Positions 1-9,106 of a DNA stretch of 64,000 bases are shown here, in pieces (the stretch's first letter is position 1; each line of letters starts with the position of its first letter). The position numbers and the translations under genes are program-made. The stretch is taken from contig NZ_JACHWZ010000005.1 of NCBI RefSeq assembly GCF_014191725.1, forward strand, positions 205,389 through 269,388. Reading direction: 5' to 3'. Under the pieces are notes generated by a model. The model searched no databases and was not told the DNA's origin. It saw only the letters and a list, made by a program, of their open reading frames with translations. The stretch comes from Microbulbifer rhizosphaerae. Lineage in GTDB: Bacteria > Pseudomonadota > Gammaproteobacteria > Pseudomonadales > Cellvibrionaceae.

Positions 1-360
1 GCTGCTCTCGCGGATATCGCTCATGCGGGAAATGGTCGGCGGTTGCGACCAGGAGAGTTCGCCACCGTCGGAGAGAGAAAAGCGGCCGAGATAGGGATTG
101 GAGCCGGCACTGCCGCGCACATAGCCCAGTTTGTCGCAAATGAAGTAGGGGCGATCCCGCCAGAATTTCCGCCAGAGCAGGCGCGAGCGGTGTTCGCGCC
201 CGTCCACCGAGAGGCTTTCCAGCAGCCATTGATGCTCGCAGATGGAACCGTCTTCCGCGGTCTTCTCTGCCAGATCTGTCGCACCCAATTGCTCGCAGCC
301 GCCCAGGACGAGCAGTGCGACAGCGGCGAGGGGAATCAGTGGTCTACGGGCTGGTACCAT
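1..360 (-). CDS. META-domain (HslJ-like) lipoprotein, 3' end missing
   Basis: The reverse strand is open from the ATG at 358-360 to the left edge, giving 120 residues with no stop, so the C-terminus lies outside the window. A short hydrophobic signal ends in the lipobox LGGC, so the product should be lipid-anchored in the envelope. The body has the META/HslJ pattern: a Cys-x-x-x-Trp start after the anchor (CEHQW), a phenylalanine/cysteine strand (YFICDK) and a Gly/Asn-Pro-Tyr turn (SNPYLGRFSL). It lies just downstream of a second lipoprotein with the same layout (SVCGNKWEL, SGINTYRGAL), so the two look like a tandem duplicate. META proteins are small beta-rich envelope proteins, some linked to heat or novobiocin resistance; no specific role can be assigned here. 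Confidence 0.7.
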   Translation of the reverse strand, partial: MVPARRPLIPLAAVALLVLGGCEQLGATDLAEKTAEDGSICEHQWLLESLSVDGREHRSRLLWRKFWRDRPYFICDKLGYVRGSAGSNPYLGRFSLSDGGELSWSQPPTISRMSDIRESS

Positions 361-424
361 GGCGCGGGTCTCGTTGTTTTTGTGACATTTAACACTAAAA
401 ACAGACCGCGGTCTGTGGAGCCGT

Positions 425-898
425 TCAGGGTCCCACCTTGATATATTCGATATAGATGTCGCCGGGGGGGTCGCGCAGTATCAGACGCTCGCCGCCGGAT
501 TTGGTGAACGCCTGGCGGGTGCCGGCCAGGGCGCGAAGATAGGCGTTTTCCTGCCGCATCAGGGGCTCCGGCCCAGCCTTCTTGGTGGAGGCGAAACTGG
601 CGGAGTCCCACAGCAGCAGGCCGGTGTCGGTCACCTGCAGGGCGCCGCGGTAGGTATTGATGCCGCTCTTTCCCACCACATTGCCGTCCCGGTTGCACAG
701 GAAGGTAAAGCGCTCGTTGTCCTCGATGGCGATGGCCTCGCCGTTGACCCGCAGTCGCTTCAGTTCCCATTTATTGCCGCAAACCGAGTTGGGATCGCCT
801 GCGGATTGGGTGATCTTGGGGCCGGTGGTGCCCATACCGGCACAGCCTACCGCAACCACAATCACCCCCGCCAGCCACAACTGTACAGCCCTGCTCAT
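425..898 (-). CDS. META-domain lipoprotein
   Basis: This 157-residue protein has a signal peptide ending in the lipobox VAVGC. Its body matches the META/HslJ pattern: NKWEL near residue 45, a central FTFLCNRDGNVVGKSG segment, and NTYRGALQV before a C-terminal Leu-Arg-Asp strand. The start at 898 is preferred over an in-frame ATG at 973 because AGGGAG lies about ten bases upstream and the signal peptide then begins at residue 1. The gap to the next lipoprotein gene on the same strand is 64 bases, so the pair is probably co-transcribed. It is transcribed away from the pyruvate kinase gene. The function is unknown; envelope stress is a family-level guess. Confidence 0.75.
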   Translation of the reverse strand: MSRAVQLWLAGVIVVAVGCAGMGTTGPKITQSAGDPNSVCGNKWELKRLRVNGEAIAIEDNERFTFLCNRDGNVVGKSGINTYRGALQVTDTGLLLWDSASFASTKKAGPEPLMRQENAYLRALAGTRQAFTKSGGERLILRDPPGDIYIEYIKVGP

Positions 899-1018
899 CT
901 GTGTCTCGCTCCCTGACTGCCTCTCAAAAAAGCCTAGCTGCTCGCTCACGCGCGGAGAGGGGATTGGTGACAAGCTATTCTTATTTCACTGACCACTAAA
1001 CACCGGCCACTAGATCCC

Positions 1019-2455
1019 ATGCTGAGACGCACCAAAATTGTCGCCACCCTGGGCCCAGCCACCGACAAGGGGGGTATCCTCGCCCGGCTGATCAAATCCG
1101 GCGTGGATATGGTGCGCCTGAACTTCTCCCACGGCGTTGCTGCCGACCACCGCCGCCGCGCCGAACAGGTACGCGAGGAGGCGGGCCGGCAGGGTCGGCA
1201 TGTGGCGATACTGGGGGATCTGCAGGGGCCCAAGATCCGCGTGGGCCAGTTCAGTGAGGGTCGCGCGCAACTGGAGGAAGGCAGCGACTTCACCCTGGCC
1301 CCGGACTGGCCCGCCGACGGCGGCAACTCCCGGGGAGTGTCAGTGGACTACGGAAAACTGGCGGACGACTGCACCCGGGGGGATATCCTGCTGTTGGACG
1401 ATGGCCGCCTGCGCCTCAAAGTGCGGGAGATCAAGGGCCGCACACTGCACACCCGTGTGGTGGTGGGCGGCTGGCTGTCCAACAACAAGGGTATCAACAA
1501 GATGGGCGGCGGCCTCACCGCACCGGCGCTGACCGCCAAGGACCGTAGGGATATCGAGACCGCCGCGGAGTTGAAACTCGACTACCTGGCGGTGTCCTTC
1601 CCCCGCGACGCCGCCGACGTGGAAAAGGCGCGCAAACTGCTGCGCGACGCCGGCGGCGAAGCGCACATCGTCGCCAAGATCGAGCGCGCGGAAGCGGTGG
1701 CGGACGAGGAACACCTGGACCAGTTAATCCTGGCCAGCGACGTGGTCATGGTGGCCCGGGGCGACCTGGCGGTGGAGATTGGCGATGCGGAGCTGATGGG
1801 GGTGCAGAAACACCTGATCAAGCGCTCGCGCCACCTCAACCGGGTGGTGATCACCGCCACTCAGATGATGGAGTCGATGATTTCCAGCCCGGTGCCGACC
1901 CGCGCCGAAGTGTGCGACGTGGCCAACGCGGTACTGGATGGCAGCGATGCGGTGATGCTATCGGCGGAAACTGCTGCCGGTGACTACCCGGTGGAGACCG
2001 TCAAGCACATGGCGGAGGTGATCGTCGGGGCGGAAAAACACCGCACCCGGCAGCGTCCGCCGCGGGTGATGCAGGAAAACTACCCCGCCGGCGACGCCTG
2101 CATCGCCATGGCCGCGATGACCATTGCCAACCACTGCCGGGATATCAGGGCGATCATTTGCCAGACGGAGACCGGCAACACCGCGCGGTTGATGTCGCGG
2201 GTGCGCTCGGATATCCCCATCTACGCTTTCTGCCGGCATCACTCCACCTGCAACCGGGTGGCGCTCTACCGCGGCGTAGACCCGGTGCATATGGAAATGG
2301 AGGGACTGGACGGCGCGGAGCGCGACCAGCTGGCGATCGCGGACCTGAAGCGGCGCAAACTGCTGAAGTCCGGCGACTTCGTGCTGGTGTCCCGCGGCTA
2401 TCACCAGGATATTGGTGGCAGTACCGATACCCTGCGCATCGTCGAGGTGGAATAA
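1019..2455 (+). CDS. pyk: pyruvate kinase
   Basis: Pyruvate kinase transfers phosphate from phosphoenolpyruvate to ADP, the last step of glycolysis, in the cytoplasm. The 478-residue protein has normal family length and all signature regions: MVRLNFSHG near residue 32, GDLQGPKIRVG near 67, the active-site lysine strand VAKIERAEAV near 220, the metal-binding VMVARGDLAVEIG near 243, and TATQMMESM followed by the DGSDAVMLSAETAAGDYP loop near 310-325. The C-terminal regulatory domain is complete. It stands alone between the divergent lipoprotein pair and the convergent pilin operon. No clear Shine-Dalgarno precedes the ATG, but the protein aligns from residue 1. A palindromic repeat follows the stop. 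Confidence 0.97.
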   Translation: MLRRTKIVATLGPATDKGGILARLIKSGVDMVRLNFSHGVAADHRRRAEQVREEAGRQGRHVAILGDLQGPKIRVGQFSEGRAQLEEGSDFTLAPDWPADGGNSRGVSVDYGKLADDCTRGDILLLDDGRLRLKVREIKGRTLHTRVVVGGWLSNNKGINKMGGGLTAPALTAKDRRDIETAAELKLDYLAVSFPRDAADVEKARKLLRDAGGEAHIVAKIERAEAVADEEHLDQLILASDVVMVARGDLAVEIGDAELMGVQKHLIKRSRHLNRVVITATQMMESMISSPVPTRAEVCDVANAVLDGSDAVMLSAETAAGDYPVETVKHMAEVIVGAEKHRTRQRPPRVMQENYPAGDACIAMAAMTIANHCRDIRAIICQTETGNTARLMSRVRSDIPIYAFCRHHSTCNRVALYRGVDPVHMEMEGLDGAERDQLAIADLKRRKLLKSGDFVLVSRGYHQDIGGSTDTLRIVEVE

Positions 2456-2465
2456 CGAGCGCTTT

Positions 2466-2493
2466 CGTCGTTCCGGCGCAGGCCGGAATCCAG
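2466..2493. repeat. GTTCCGGC-type palindromic repeat
   Basis: A short hairpin (GTTCCGGCG, a CAG loop, then GCCGGAATCCAG) lies 11 bases after the pyruvate kinase stop, between two convergent genes. A longer relative occurs at 51455-51541 between ahcY and metF. It fits the intergenic REP/BIME class common in proteobacteria. Confidence 0.7.
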
Positions 2494-2582
2494 GGACACC
2501 GGTACCGGAGCCGCCCTATTTCGACAGAGACAACGACAGCATTGCGGAAAAAGGCAGTGGCGAAAATCTCTCCTGCCCCTGA

Positions 2583-3035
2583 TCAACTACAGGTTTTTTT
2601 CCAACACGTTTCCGAAGCATCAAACTTCTTACTATTATCGCGATCCCACTTTTTTTCACCCGCAGAGTTCAATTCCAAGGTGCCATTTTCTTTCTGGGCG
2701 CCGATGGGCTGCGCCTGCAAAGTATAGGAAGTCCCATTTGCGTCAGTAATACGCAGGTTATAAAACTTGGCACCGCCATCCAGCGGGGCCTGGGTTGGGA
2801 AAATTCCGGGAGCACCAGTATCCTTTTCACTCGCTGCCGCCTTCTCATAGGTGCCATTCTCGGTATAGTGCCGCTCCATCGCCTGCGCCAGCCCCATCAG
2901 CGTCCCCTGGGCATCCGCCCTGCGGGTGGTGCGCACATGCTCCTGGTAGGAGGGCCAGGCGATACCGGCGAGTATCCCCACTATCGCCACTACGATCATC
3001 AGTTCGATCAGGGTAAATCCGCGCTGCTTTTTCAT
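2583..3035 (-). CDS. pilE: type IV pilin, PilE-like minor pilin
   Basis: This 150-residue protein has a short basic leader ending at Gly, then FTLIELMIVVAIVGILAGIA, the class III signal of type IVa pilins. Prepilin peptidase should cut after the glycine, exposing a methylated Phe with Glu at mature position 5. The globular part has a YxExGTY segment and ends in a disulfide-type loop, CWKKTC. The ATG at 3035 is chosen because MKKQRG is the usual leader; a GTG three codons upstream is possible. It is the last gene of the minor pilin operon, 25 bases after pilY1. In related operons this position is held by PilE, a minor pilin that primes pilus assembly together with PilVWX and PilY1. Confidence 0.88.
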   Translation of the reverse strand: MKKQRGFTLIELMIVVAIVGILAGIAWPSYQEHVRTTRRADAQGTLMGLAQAMERHYTENGTYEKAAASEKDTGAPGIFPTQAPLDGGAKFYNLRITDANGTSYTLQAQPIGAQKENGTLELNSAGEKKWDRDNSKKFDASETCWKKTCS

Positions 3036-3060
3036 ATTTTTCACTCAATCATTCCATAGC

Positions 3061-6000
3061 TTACAGGGGGGTGACTTCTTCCCAGGACAGACGGCCCTCG
3101 CGTTCGCCACTGCCCGGATCAACTCCTCTCGTGCCAAGGTTTCCAGATGAATCGGGGGTTAACTGCTTGAGACCATTGCCGCCACCAATAAAGCCCGACC
3201 TGTTCGGCGATCCACCGGTTACAGGACTTCCAACCAACCCCTGGTCCGCCATGTTGATCATGCCATCACCGTTGGCATCGAATACCCCTCGATCTTCCGG
3301 CGCCAGGCCGGTGTGCACATCCACCGACATCAACCAGCCGCGGCCGCCGGCGGAGCATACCTGTCCGGTGGGGATCATGGTGTTGAAGAAGAGGGTATTG
3401 CGCAGCAGGTCCGGCGTGGTGATCACCCGCTCTCCGCCATCTACACCGGCGGGAGTATTGCCGCGCAGCAACTGGATATACCAACCGGATTTCTGGCTCC
3501 AGTCGAGCTCCTCGCCGCTCAAGGTGCGGTAATCCCGGCTGGTTCCATCCGCCACACCGGTATCGGATACTTGTTCGACTGTCCGGGTGCCGATAGTGCG
3601 GGCCGCCAGACTGCCCTTGCCCAACCCGGCAGTACCGTTGTCCGATACCACATAGAAGCCACCCGGCGTATTGTCGGCCGTATCCGTCTCGGCAAGGTAC
3701 TGGCCGGTACCGAAAGTGACCAGCAGGTTGGGGGAACTGCCATCGATATAGTCGGTATTCCTCGCAACCCGGGGGCCGCCGGTAATCGGCTCGCCAACAC
3801 TGAGCAGGGGCTGCGGTGTGGTAGTACTTACACCGGCGTCGTCGGTGGTCGTCTCCCCGTAGGCAATCCCCCAACTATCCGCAGAAGCATCGGAAACGTC
3901 GAAGACCCACATATTTCCCTTCAGGTCACCGGCATAGACCCGATCAATGGTGCCGTCGGTATTGGCATCGACAATCGCCGGGGTAGACAGGCCATTCTTG
4001 TCATCGGCATCGGCGGTGCTGGTGGAGAGATAAACGCCGCCGGAACCATCCAGGTAACGGATAAACAGGCCGGCGTCCCCCGTGTCGCTGTTATAGCCGT
4101 TGCCGAATACCGCCGCCCACTTGCCATTGGCCATGCGGCCTATCTGGGCACGGCTGAAGCTGAAGCCGAGATTATTGTTGTCGGAATCGGTAAATTCCCA
4201 CATAAAAATGGAATCCGCATTATTCTCGCGGAAGCTGCCGGGATCGGTTACATCCAGAGCAAAGTAGCCCTTGCCGCCGCCCCCGAGGTTCCCCACCAGC
4301 ACGGTTTTCCAACTGCCGCCGATATAGGCGTCGGTCACTGAGGGGGTGCCGTCCACATAATACTTATGGCTATAGAGCTGGGAGCTGAGGGCGTGCAGGC
4401 CGGTACTCTGCTGGGTACTGAGCAGCGCCTCCGGCGTATAGGCTATTACCTCTTCGCCGGTGCTGTTGCCGCTGCCGGCGTTGAAGCCGTGCAGGAAGCC
4501 GTCATTGGCACCCACGTAGACCACTGGTGTCCGATCGCGCTGCTCGTACTGGAAAGTGGAATAGCTTCCTGCCTCGGGGAAGTCCTTTCCGCCCCAGTTG
4601 GCATTGGGAACGCCCACATAAACCGGCGTGGAGTTGACGATATCGCCCAGGCGGCCGCCGCGGCGGCGGAACTCGGTGCTCTCTCTGCCCTCCTTGCTGC
4701 GGTCGCCGCGCAGGTAGGCCACGCGTTCGGCAGCCAGGTTATCGACAACAGACTCACCGCTGGAGGTATTGATTTCCAGGTCGCTCTCGTGGTCGCCGCC
4801 GTCTATCAGCGCGGAGGTGAAGGCCACGCCCGTGCCATCCTTGGAGGTGATCATTACCCGGTTGTTCGGGGTCCTGGCGTCCAACTTTTCGCTGGCACTC
4901 CAGGAGTCCGTCAGTGTGCCATCGGTTCCGAGGGTAAAGGCGGAGAGGTCACCGCTCCAGTCACTGCTGTCGAAACTGGCCGCGTAGAGCGCAGACCCGG
5001 CTTGCAGGGAGGCGCTATTGAAAGCGATGGAGCTGGAGCTGCCGTCAATGGCCCGTACTTTGTTGATAATGCGCTTGAAAGTGGTAACCAGGGTTTCGGC
5101 GTTGCTCGCCGAATAGACATCCTCCACACCGCCACTCCCCAGATCGGCGGCATTCACCATCAAATCGCTGGCAGACACCTGTTCATCGGCGAAGCCGATC
5201 ACATAACTGATGATATTGTTCTTTACCGGGGAGCCGTCGGGCTTCGTCAGGTCCGGGCGCAGGTCCAGATCGTAAAGCGCCTTGATCACATCGTCCATGG
5301 ATGCGTTGTTATTACCACCTTCTTCATCTTTAGTACAACCCTTTTTGCCTTCGCAGGCGTAATCGTAACCGGCCAGGTCATTCGAGACGTCCTCGTCCTC
5401 AAGCGGAACACCATCGGTCAGCGCCACCATAAAGTTCTTCTGGCAATAGTATTGAATGGCGCTGTCGGTGTCGGTTCCGGGCTTCGAAACATTCGCCCAT
5501 TGCGGCTCGCTCTGGAAAATATCCTGCCCCTCTTTTTCTACGGTAACCACCTCGCCACTGTCGTTTTTCTTTTTGAAAGTCAACTTCTCGTTTTCATAGC
5601 CGGTGATAAAGTAACGCCCCACATCCTCAAAGCTTTCGCCCAGGGGGGTCCAGCCGCTGGCACTTAGCTCGTCAACGGTGCCCAGCAATCCCGCTCGTGT
5701 GTCATCGGTCACACTGGTCAGTCCGCTCAGCATTTTGGCGCCGTCGCCTCCGTCATCTCCGCCGAATTGCATAAGGCCGACGCGAACGTCCTCCAGGTCT
5801 GAGATCATGCTGACTGTGGCGCTTTTCATCGCGTCGACGCGGCGCTGGGTGCCATTTTTACTGCGGAGCACGTCATTGCCTTCCCTAAAAACATCTGGCT
5901 GCCACCACTCCCATCCACGTCGGGAAAAGTACCAATTCAGGAAATGGCCACTGTAGCGAATATTAGCCGCACCTGGACCGGTTTCGGAGGAGTAATAACT

Positions 6001-6528
6001 ATCACTATTGTTGCACCGCCATCGCCACCGCCTTCGCCGATTATCATAATACCATTCTCCGGAACAGGCCGTATCACCGCCGGCCCACAGATAGGCATCG
6101 TAGGTTTTGTTATTGTCAAAACAGTTTGAATCCCACCAATCCCGCCTAATCTTCCATTGCTTCCATACCAGACTTCCATTCTGATCTATTTGACGATCCC
6201 TGTTATACCAAACTTCTCCAGTAGTCTTATCAACACGGACATGAACACGTCCATCAGTATCCTCCGGATTATTGCACCAATCGGCGTATCCGTAGGTTGC
6301 ATTCTCGTCATATTCTTCCGGTATCGCTATATGATTCATAGAGCCGGATGAGTCAAACATCAACATAATATTCGGTTCGGCCCCGCCGAGAGTATAGAGG
6401 GGCACATCGGAAATATCTCCCGGTGCCGCCGAAGCGGCAGTGGCCAGCCCCAGGAAAAAAGCTGCGATAAAAGAGCGCAGAGATACGAGGGATATCAATT
6501 TAGGGGCAGATTGCATTTTTATAATCAT
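3061..6528 (-). CDS. pilY1: PilY1-type pilus tip adhesin
   Basis: PilY1 is the large tip-associated protein of type IV pili, acting in adhesion, surface sensing and calcium-dependent control of retraction. The 1155-residue product has a signal peptide cleaved near SAAPGD at about residue 35. A von Willebrand A domain follows, with the metal-site motif DSSGS near residue 59 and an ALTDGVP segment near 370. The C-terminal half is the PilY1 beta-propeller, with blades such as VVYVGANDGFLHGFNA near 660 and VYAGDLKGNMWVFDVS near 860, the latter preceded by the acidic loop DANTDGTID. Another EF-hand-like loop, DANGDGMINMAD, lies near 1100. The ATG at 6528 has GGAAGA six bases upstream. It lies between pilX and pilE, 11 bases after pilX. 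Confidence 0.95.
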   Translation of the reverse strand: MIIKMQSAPKLISLVSLRSFIAAFFLGLATAASAAPGDISDVPLYTLGGAEPNIMLMFDSSGSMNHIAIPEEYDENATYGYADWCNNPEDTDGRVHVRVDKTTGEVWYNRDRQIDQNGSLVWKQWKIRRDWWDSNCFDNNKTYDAYLWAGGDTACSGEWYYDNRRRRWRWRCNNSDSYYSSETGPGAANIRYSGHFLNWYFSRRGWEWWQPDVFREGNDVLRSKNGTQRRVDAMKSATVSMISDLEDVRVGLMQFGGDDGGDGAKMLSGLTSVTDDTRAGLLGTVDELSASGWTPLGESFEDVGRYFITGYENEKLTFKKKNDSGEVVTVEKEGQDIFQSEPQWANVSKPGTDTDSAIQYYCQKNFMVALTDGVPLEDEDVSNDLAGYDYACEGKKGCTKDEEGGNNNASMDDVIKALYDLDLRPDLTKPDGSPVKNNIISYVIGFADEQVSASDLMVNAADLGSGGVEDVYSASNAETLVTTFKRIINKVRAIDGSSSSIAFNSASLQAGSALYAASFDSSDWSGDLSAFTLGTDGTLTDSWSASEKLDARTPNNRVMITSKDGTGVAFTSALIDGGDHESDLEINTSSGESVVDNLAAERVAYLRGDRSKEGRESTEFRRRGGRLGDIVNSTPVYVGVPNANWGGKDFPEAGSYSTFQYEQRDRTPVVYVGANDGFLHGFNAGSGNSTGEEVIAYTPEALLSTQQSTGLHALSSQLYSHKYYVDGTPSVTDAYIGGSWKTVLVGNLGGGGKGYFALDVTDPGSFRENNADSIFMWEFTDSDNNNLGFSFSRAQIGRMANGKWAAVFGNGYNSDTGDAGLFIRYLDGSGGVYLSTSTADADDKNGLSTPAIVDANTDGTIDRVYAGDLKGNMWVFDVSDASADSWGIAYGETTTDDAGVSTTTPQPLLSVGEPITGGPRVARNTDYIDGSSPNLLVTFGTGQYLAETDTADNTPGGFYVVSDNGTAGLGKGSLAARTIGTRTVEQVSDTGVADGTSRDYRTLSGEELDWSQKSGWYIQLLRGNTPAGVDGGERVITTPDLLRNTLFFNTMIPTGQVCSAGGRGWLMSVDVHTGLAPEDRGVFDANGDGMINMADQGLVGSPVTGGSPNRSGFIGGGNGLKQLTPDSSGNLGTRGVDPGSGEREGRLSWEEVTPL

Positions 6529-6539
6529 TTTTTCTTCCG

Positions 6540-7070
6540 CTACATAGACTTGCCATAGAGAGTGACCAGTATACGCTTGGTGCCGCCCGGCCCCTCCCCG
6601 CGGGCGACTATTCTGAACACCTCGACATCCTCAAAATCAATGGCCGGCTTGTTCCCGCTGAGGTCCACGTCCGTGGTATCGGAATCGTCGGAGGCGCGGC
6701 CGAACATTTCTATAAAGACACGCCCTTTCAGAAGGCCGTCCGGGCCCTCGAGCGTCGAGTTCCGTTTGGGGGCGTAGGTGTCTTTCCAGGTGTCTTCCGA
6801 AAAAATATCCGCAGGGCCCTTCCCTTGGGTTCTGCACCAGCCAGTGTCGCCGAAGGTGGAGGTATTATCGAGACCGTCGATATGCTTTTCCGCCTGGCGC
6901 ACCATGGATTCCGCAACTTCCAGCGCTATCTTCGCGTCGCGGGAGGCGGCAGTCATGCGCTCGCCCAGCAGTACGGCGCGGGCTCCGGAGATGCCCATCA
7001 TGGTCAGCACCAGCAGGATGATCAGGCTGACGATCAGTACCGCGCCCCGCTGTCGGTTCATCACCATCAT
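6540..7070 (-). CDS. pilX: type IV pilus minor pilin PilX
   Basis: A 176-residue protein with the atypical PilX leader, RQRGAVLIVSLIILLVLTMMG, where the usual Phe-Thr-Leu-Ile-Glu is replaced by Ala-Val-Leu-Ile-Val. This lack of Glu5 is normal for PilX and GspK relatives. PilX is part of the initiation complex that primes pilus polymerisation and links PilY1 to the tip. The gene overlaps pilW by four bases (7067-7070). The first ATG at 7070 is reported; an ATG three codons later (7061) gives the more usual MNRQRG start. About 30 residues of hydrophobic N-terminal helix precede a globular domain with PilX-like spacing (SMVRQAEKHID). Confidence 0.88.
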   Translation of the reverse strand: MMVMNRQRGAVLIVSLIILLVLTMMGISGARAVLLGERMTAASRDAKIALEVAESMVRQAEKHIDGLDNTSTFGDTGWCRTQGKGPADIFSEDTWKDTYAPKRNSTLEGPDGLLKGRVFIEMFGRASDDSDTTDVDLSGNKPAIDFEDVEVFRIVARGEGPGGTKRILVTLYGKSM

Positions 7071-8107
7071 ATCCCCCGGTTACGTATTTTTGCCGTGGCC
7101 GTATAGAGCTTTCTCAGTCGGCCATCGGTGTATTCAGTGCCGTTGATTTTCTGCTTGGAAACACCGACACTGCCGTCGCTGGCCACCAGCAGCTGTACCC
7201 GGATCACCGCCACCCCCTCCATCTGCTCGGGGCTGTTGCTGGCATCCTGCCAGGTATCCACCACGCCGTTGCCGGTGCTGTCCCGTCCGTAGCGCACCTG
7301 CATATCCTCGATACCCGGTATCAGTTCCTGGGCCGCGCGGCCGTCCTCGCTCATAAAGAGAGAGGGGGTGTCGGTAACGTCACTGTTGGCAATAAAGAAG
7401 GTGCGGGAATAGGGCCGTAGTATTGTCGAATCCGTGCCGTAGTCCTCTTGCAAGGGAGGGGAAGGGTTCAGGTTTTTGATCCAGCCCTCATCTTTGTCAT
7501 CGCGACCATCCCGTCCACCTGTATGTACGAGAGTTCTCTTGCCCGACTCGCCGGTTGTCTGGCTCGCCTGCACATTGGTAATGGTCATCAGTTCGCCGGC
7601 TTTACAGTTGGAGATCAGCACTATCTGCCCCGGCTGGATATCGCAAGCGGGAGATACATGCAAAGCTTCGCCGGTGACCATCCTGCCGGTGCCGCCGCAG
7701 GCGTTTTCCGCACCACTCAAGGTCAGTGTATCCGTGTTTGCCCGTACGGACTTTCCGCCTTCGGTTCCGCTGGTTATGTTGTTCTTTCCGCGGACACCAT
7801 TTGCTCCAAACTCGCCGTGGACAGCGGCTTTGTAATCGCTATCGCTCTCATCGAGATGGTTCTGGATACTGTCCTTATTTGGCGCACAGCCCCAAAAATC
7901 CGCCATGCGGATTTCCCTGGTCAGAAAATCTATGGCAAAGCGACCGCTCTCCTGCGCCCGGGAATAGGCCATCTGCATGCGCATGGTGTCGCGGTTGCTG
8001 TCGAAGACCTGCAACACCCCGAGAAGCAACAGGGAGCTGAGCAGTATGCCGATCATCAATTCGATCAGGGAGAGGCCGCGCTGCCGGGAATTCATTCGCA
8101 TGATCAA
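7067..8107 (-). CDS. pilW: type IV pilus minor pilin PilW
   Basis: A 346-residue protein with the prepilin leader RQRGLSLIELMIGILLSSLLLLGVLQVF and Glu at mature position 5. PilW proteins are the longest minor pilins and show this pattern followed by a large beta-rich globular domain with several cysteine pairs; the 'CDIQPGQIVLISNC' stretch near residue 155 is typical. It belongs to the priming complex with PilV, PilX and PilE. The start at 8107 overlaps the pilV stop by four bases (ATGA), and its own stop overlaps the pilX start, so translation is probably coupled along the operon. Confidence 0.9.
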   Translation of the reverse strand: MIMRMNSRQRGLSLIELMIGILLSSLLLLGVLQVFDSNRDTMRMQMAYSRAQESGRFAIDFLTREIRMADFWGCAPNKDSIQNHLDESDSDYKAAVHGEFGANGVRGKNNITSGTEGGKSVRANTDTLTLSGAENACGGTGRMVTGEALHVSPACDIQPGQIVLISNCKAGELMTITNVQASQTTGESGKRTLVHTGGRDGRDDKDEGWIKNLNPSPPLQEDYGTDSTILRPYSRTFFIANSDVTDTPSLFMSEDGRAAQELIPGIEDMQVRYGRDSTGNGVVDTWQDASNSPEQMEGVAVIRVQLLVASDGSVGVSKQKINGTEYTDGRLRKLYTATAKIRNRGI

Positions 8108-8571
8108 AGCTCCACCGTCATTTCAAACTCGGCGTCTTCAGGCCCGCCGGCGCCGCCGCCGTAGTTTTCCCCGGTGTGCTGTTCCTTCCATTTGACCGTC
8201 ACTGTAACCTCGCCGCTCTTGCGGGAGATTTCGCCGCTGGCCGAGGGCAGATTCGTTTTGATCAGCTGGCCCCACTCGCGCTTATCCATGGCGGCGAGTT
8301 CCGCGGCGGAACAGCCCCCGCTGCAGTCGCTGTTCCCCGCTTCCGAGCCATCTACTGTGCCGTCGTAGCTGCCTGTCTCCACACCTTCGAGGTTGGCCCG
8401 CATACGCTCGGCCATATCGTGTGCCGCCAGGGTGGCCATATAGCGCTGCTGGGCACTGTTGCCGTTTTTCATGCTCATCATCTGGGTGGCGGCGAGTCCC
8501 AGCAGGCCGACCGCCAGCACCAGCACGGAGATCAGCACTTCGATCAGGGTAGCGCCGCGTTGCCTAAGCAT
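8104..8571 (-). CDS. pilV: type IV pilus minor pilin PilV
   Basis: A 155-residue prepilin with leader MLRQRG and mature start ATLIEVLISVLVLAVGLLGLAA, the classic PilV helix (Ala1, Glu5). PilV-specific spacing follows: NSAQQRYMATLAAHDMAERMRAN near residues 40-60, then a short globular domain ending FEMTVEL. It sits one base downstream of fimT and overlaps pilW by four bases, so the order fimT-pilV-pilW-pilX-pilY1-pilE is continuous. Its role is in the minor-pilin priming complex at the inner membrane. Confidence 0.92.
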   Translation of the reverse strand: MLRQRGATLIEVLISVLVLAVGLLGLAATQMMSMKNGNSAQQRYMATLAAHDMAERMRANLEGVETGSYDGTVDGSEAGNSDCSGGCSAAELAAMDKREWGQLIKTNLPSASGEISRKSGEVTVTVKWKEQHTGENYGGGAGGPEDAEFEMTVEL

Positions 8572-8572
8572 T

Positions 8573-9106
8573 TTATTTCTCCTGGCTGCCGGTACAGGCG
8601 ATATCGGTAGTCAAGCGCACTACCCCGGAGGTGAGCAGGGTGAGTTGGCGGCCGTAATTGCCTGCGCGGTCGTCGCACAGCCCAAAAGTAGTCATATCGG
8701 TCAGCCCGGAGACGAGGCCGCGGCCATTGAAGGTGAAATCGATATCCTGATTGTCGGTGCCGCCAACGGCGGCAGCCACGGTGATATTCCCTGAGTCGAT
8801 GGTGAATACTCTCAATACCTCTTCACCGTCCTCGAAGTTGCCGTTGCCGTCGTCGGCCCAGACCCGCAGGCCGTTGTTCACATCACTGTCGATGGCACCG
8901 ACTCCGACTCTTCCGCCGCGGCGCACAGCCTCGGCACGGGCGTATTGCAGGGTTGCATTGAGGTCGTTGATGGCTGTCACCGCCCGATTGTCTTTAATCA
9001 TGGTGCTGAAAGACGGAACACCTATGGCGATGACGATAGCCAGGATGGCTATCACACACATCAGCTCTATGAGAGTAAAGCCAGCCGCGGGTCTTGGAAC
9101 GGTCAT
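8573..9106 (-). CDS. fimT: GspH/FimT family pseudopilin
   Basis: A 177-residue prepilin with mature start FTLIELMCVIAILAIVIAIGVPSF and the GspH/FimT body motif NDLNATLQYARAEAVRRGG near residue 45. Pairs such as NGRGLVSG and TTFGLCDDRAG lie in the C-terminal beta region. FimT-type proteins have been linked to DNA binding during natural transformation in some bacteria and to minor pilus assembly. The ATG at 9106 is chosen over one at 9145 because GGAG stands eight bases upstream and the leader becomes the usual short form. This start overlaps the stop of a 64-codon ORF upstream by four bases. Confidence 0.88.
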   Translation of the reverse strand: MTVPRPAAGFTLIELMCVIAILAIVIAIGVPSFSTMIKDNRAVTAINDLNATLQYARAEAVRRGGRVGVGAIDSDVNNGLRVWADDGNGNFEDGEEVLRVFTIDSGNITVAAAVGGTDNQDIDFTFNGRGLVSGLTDMTTFGLCDDRAGNYGRQLTLLTSGVVRLTTDIACTGSQEK

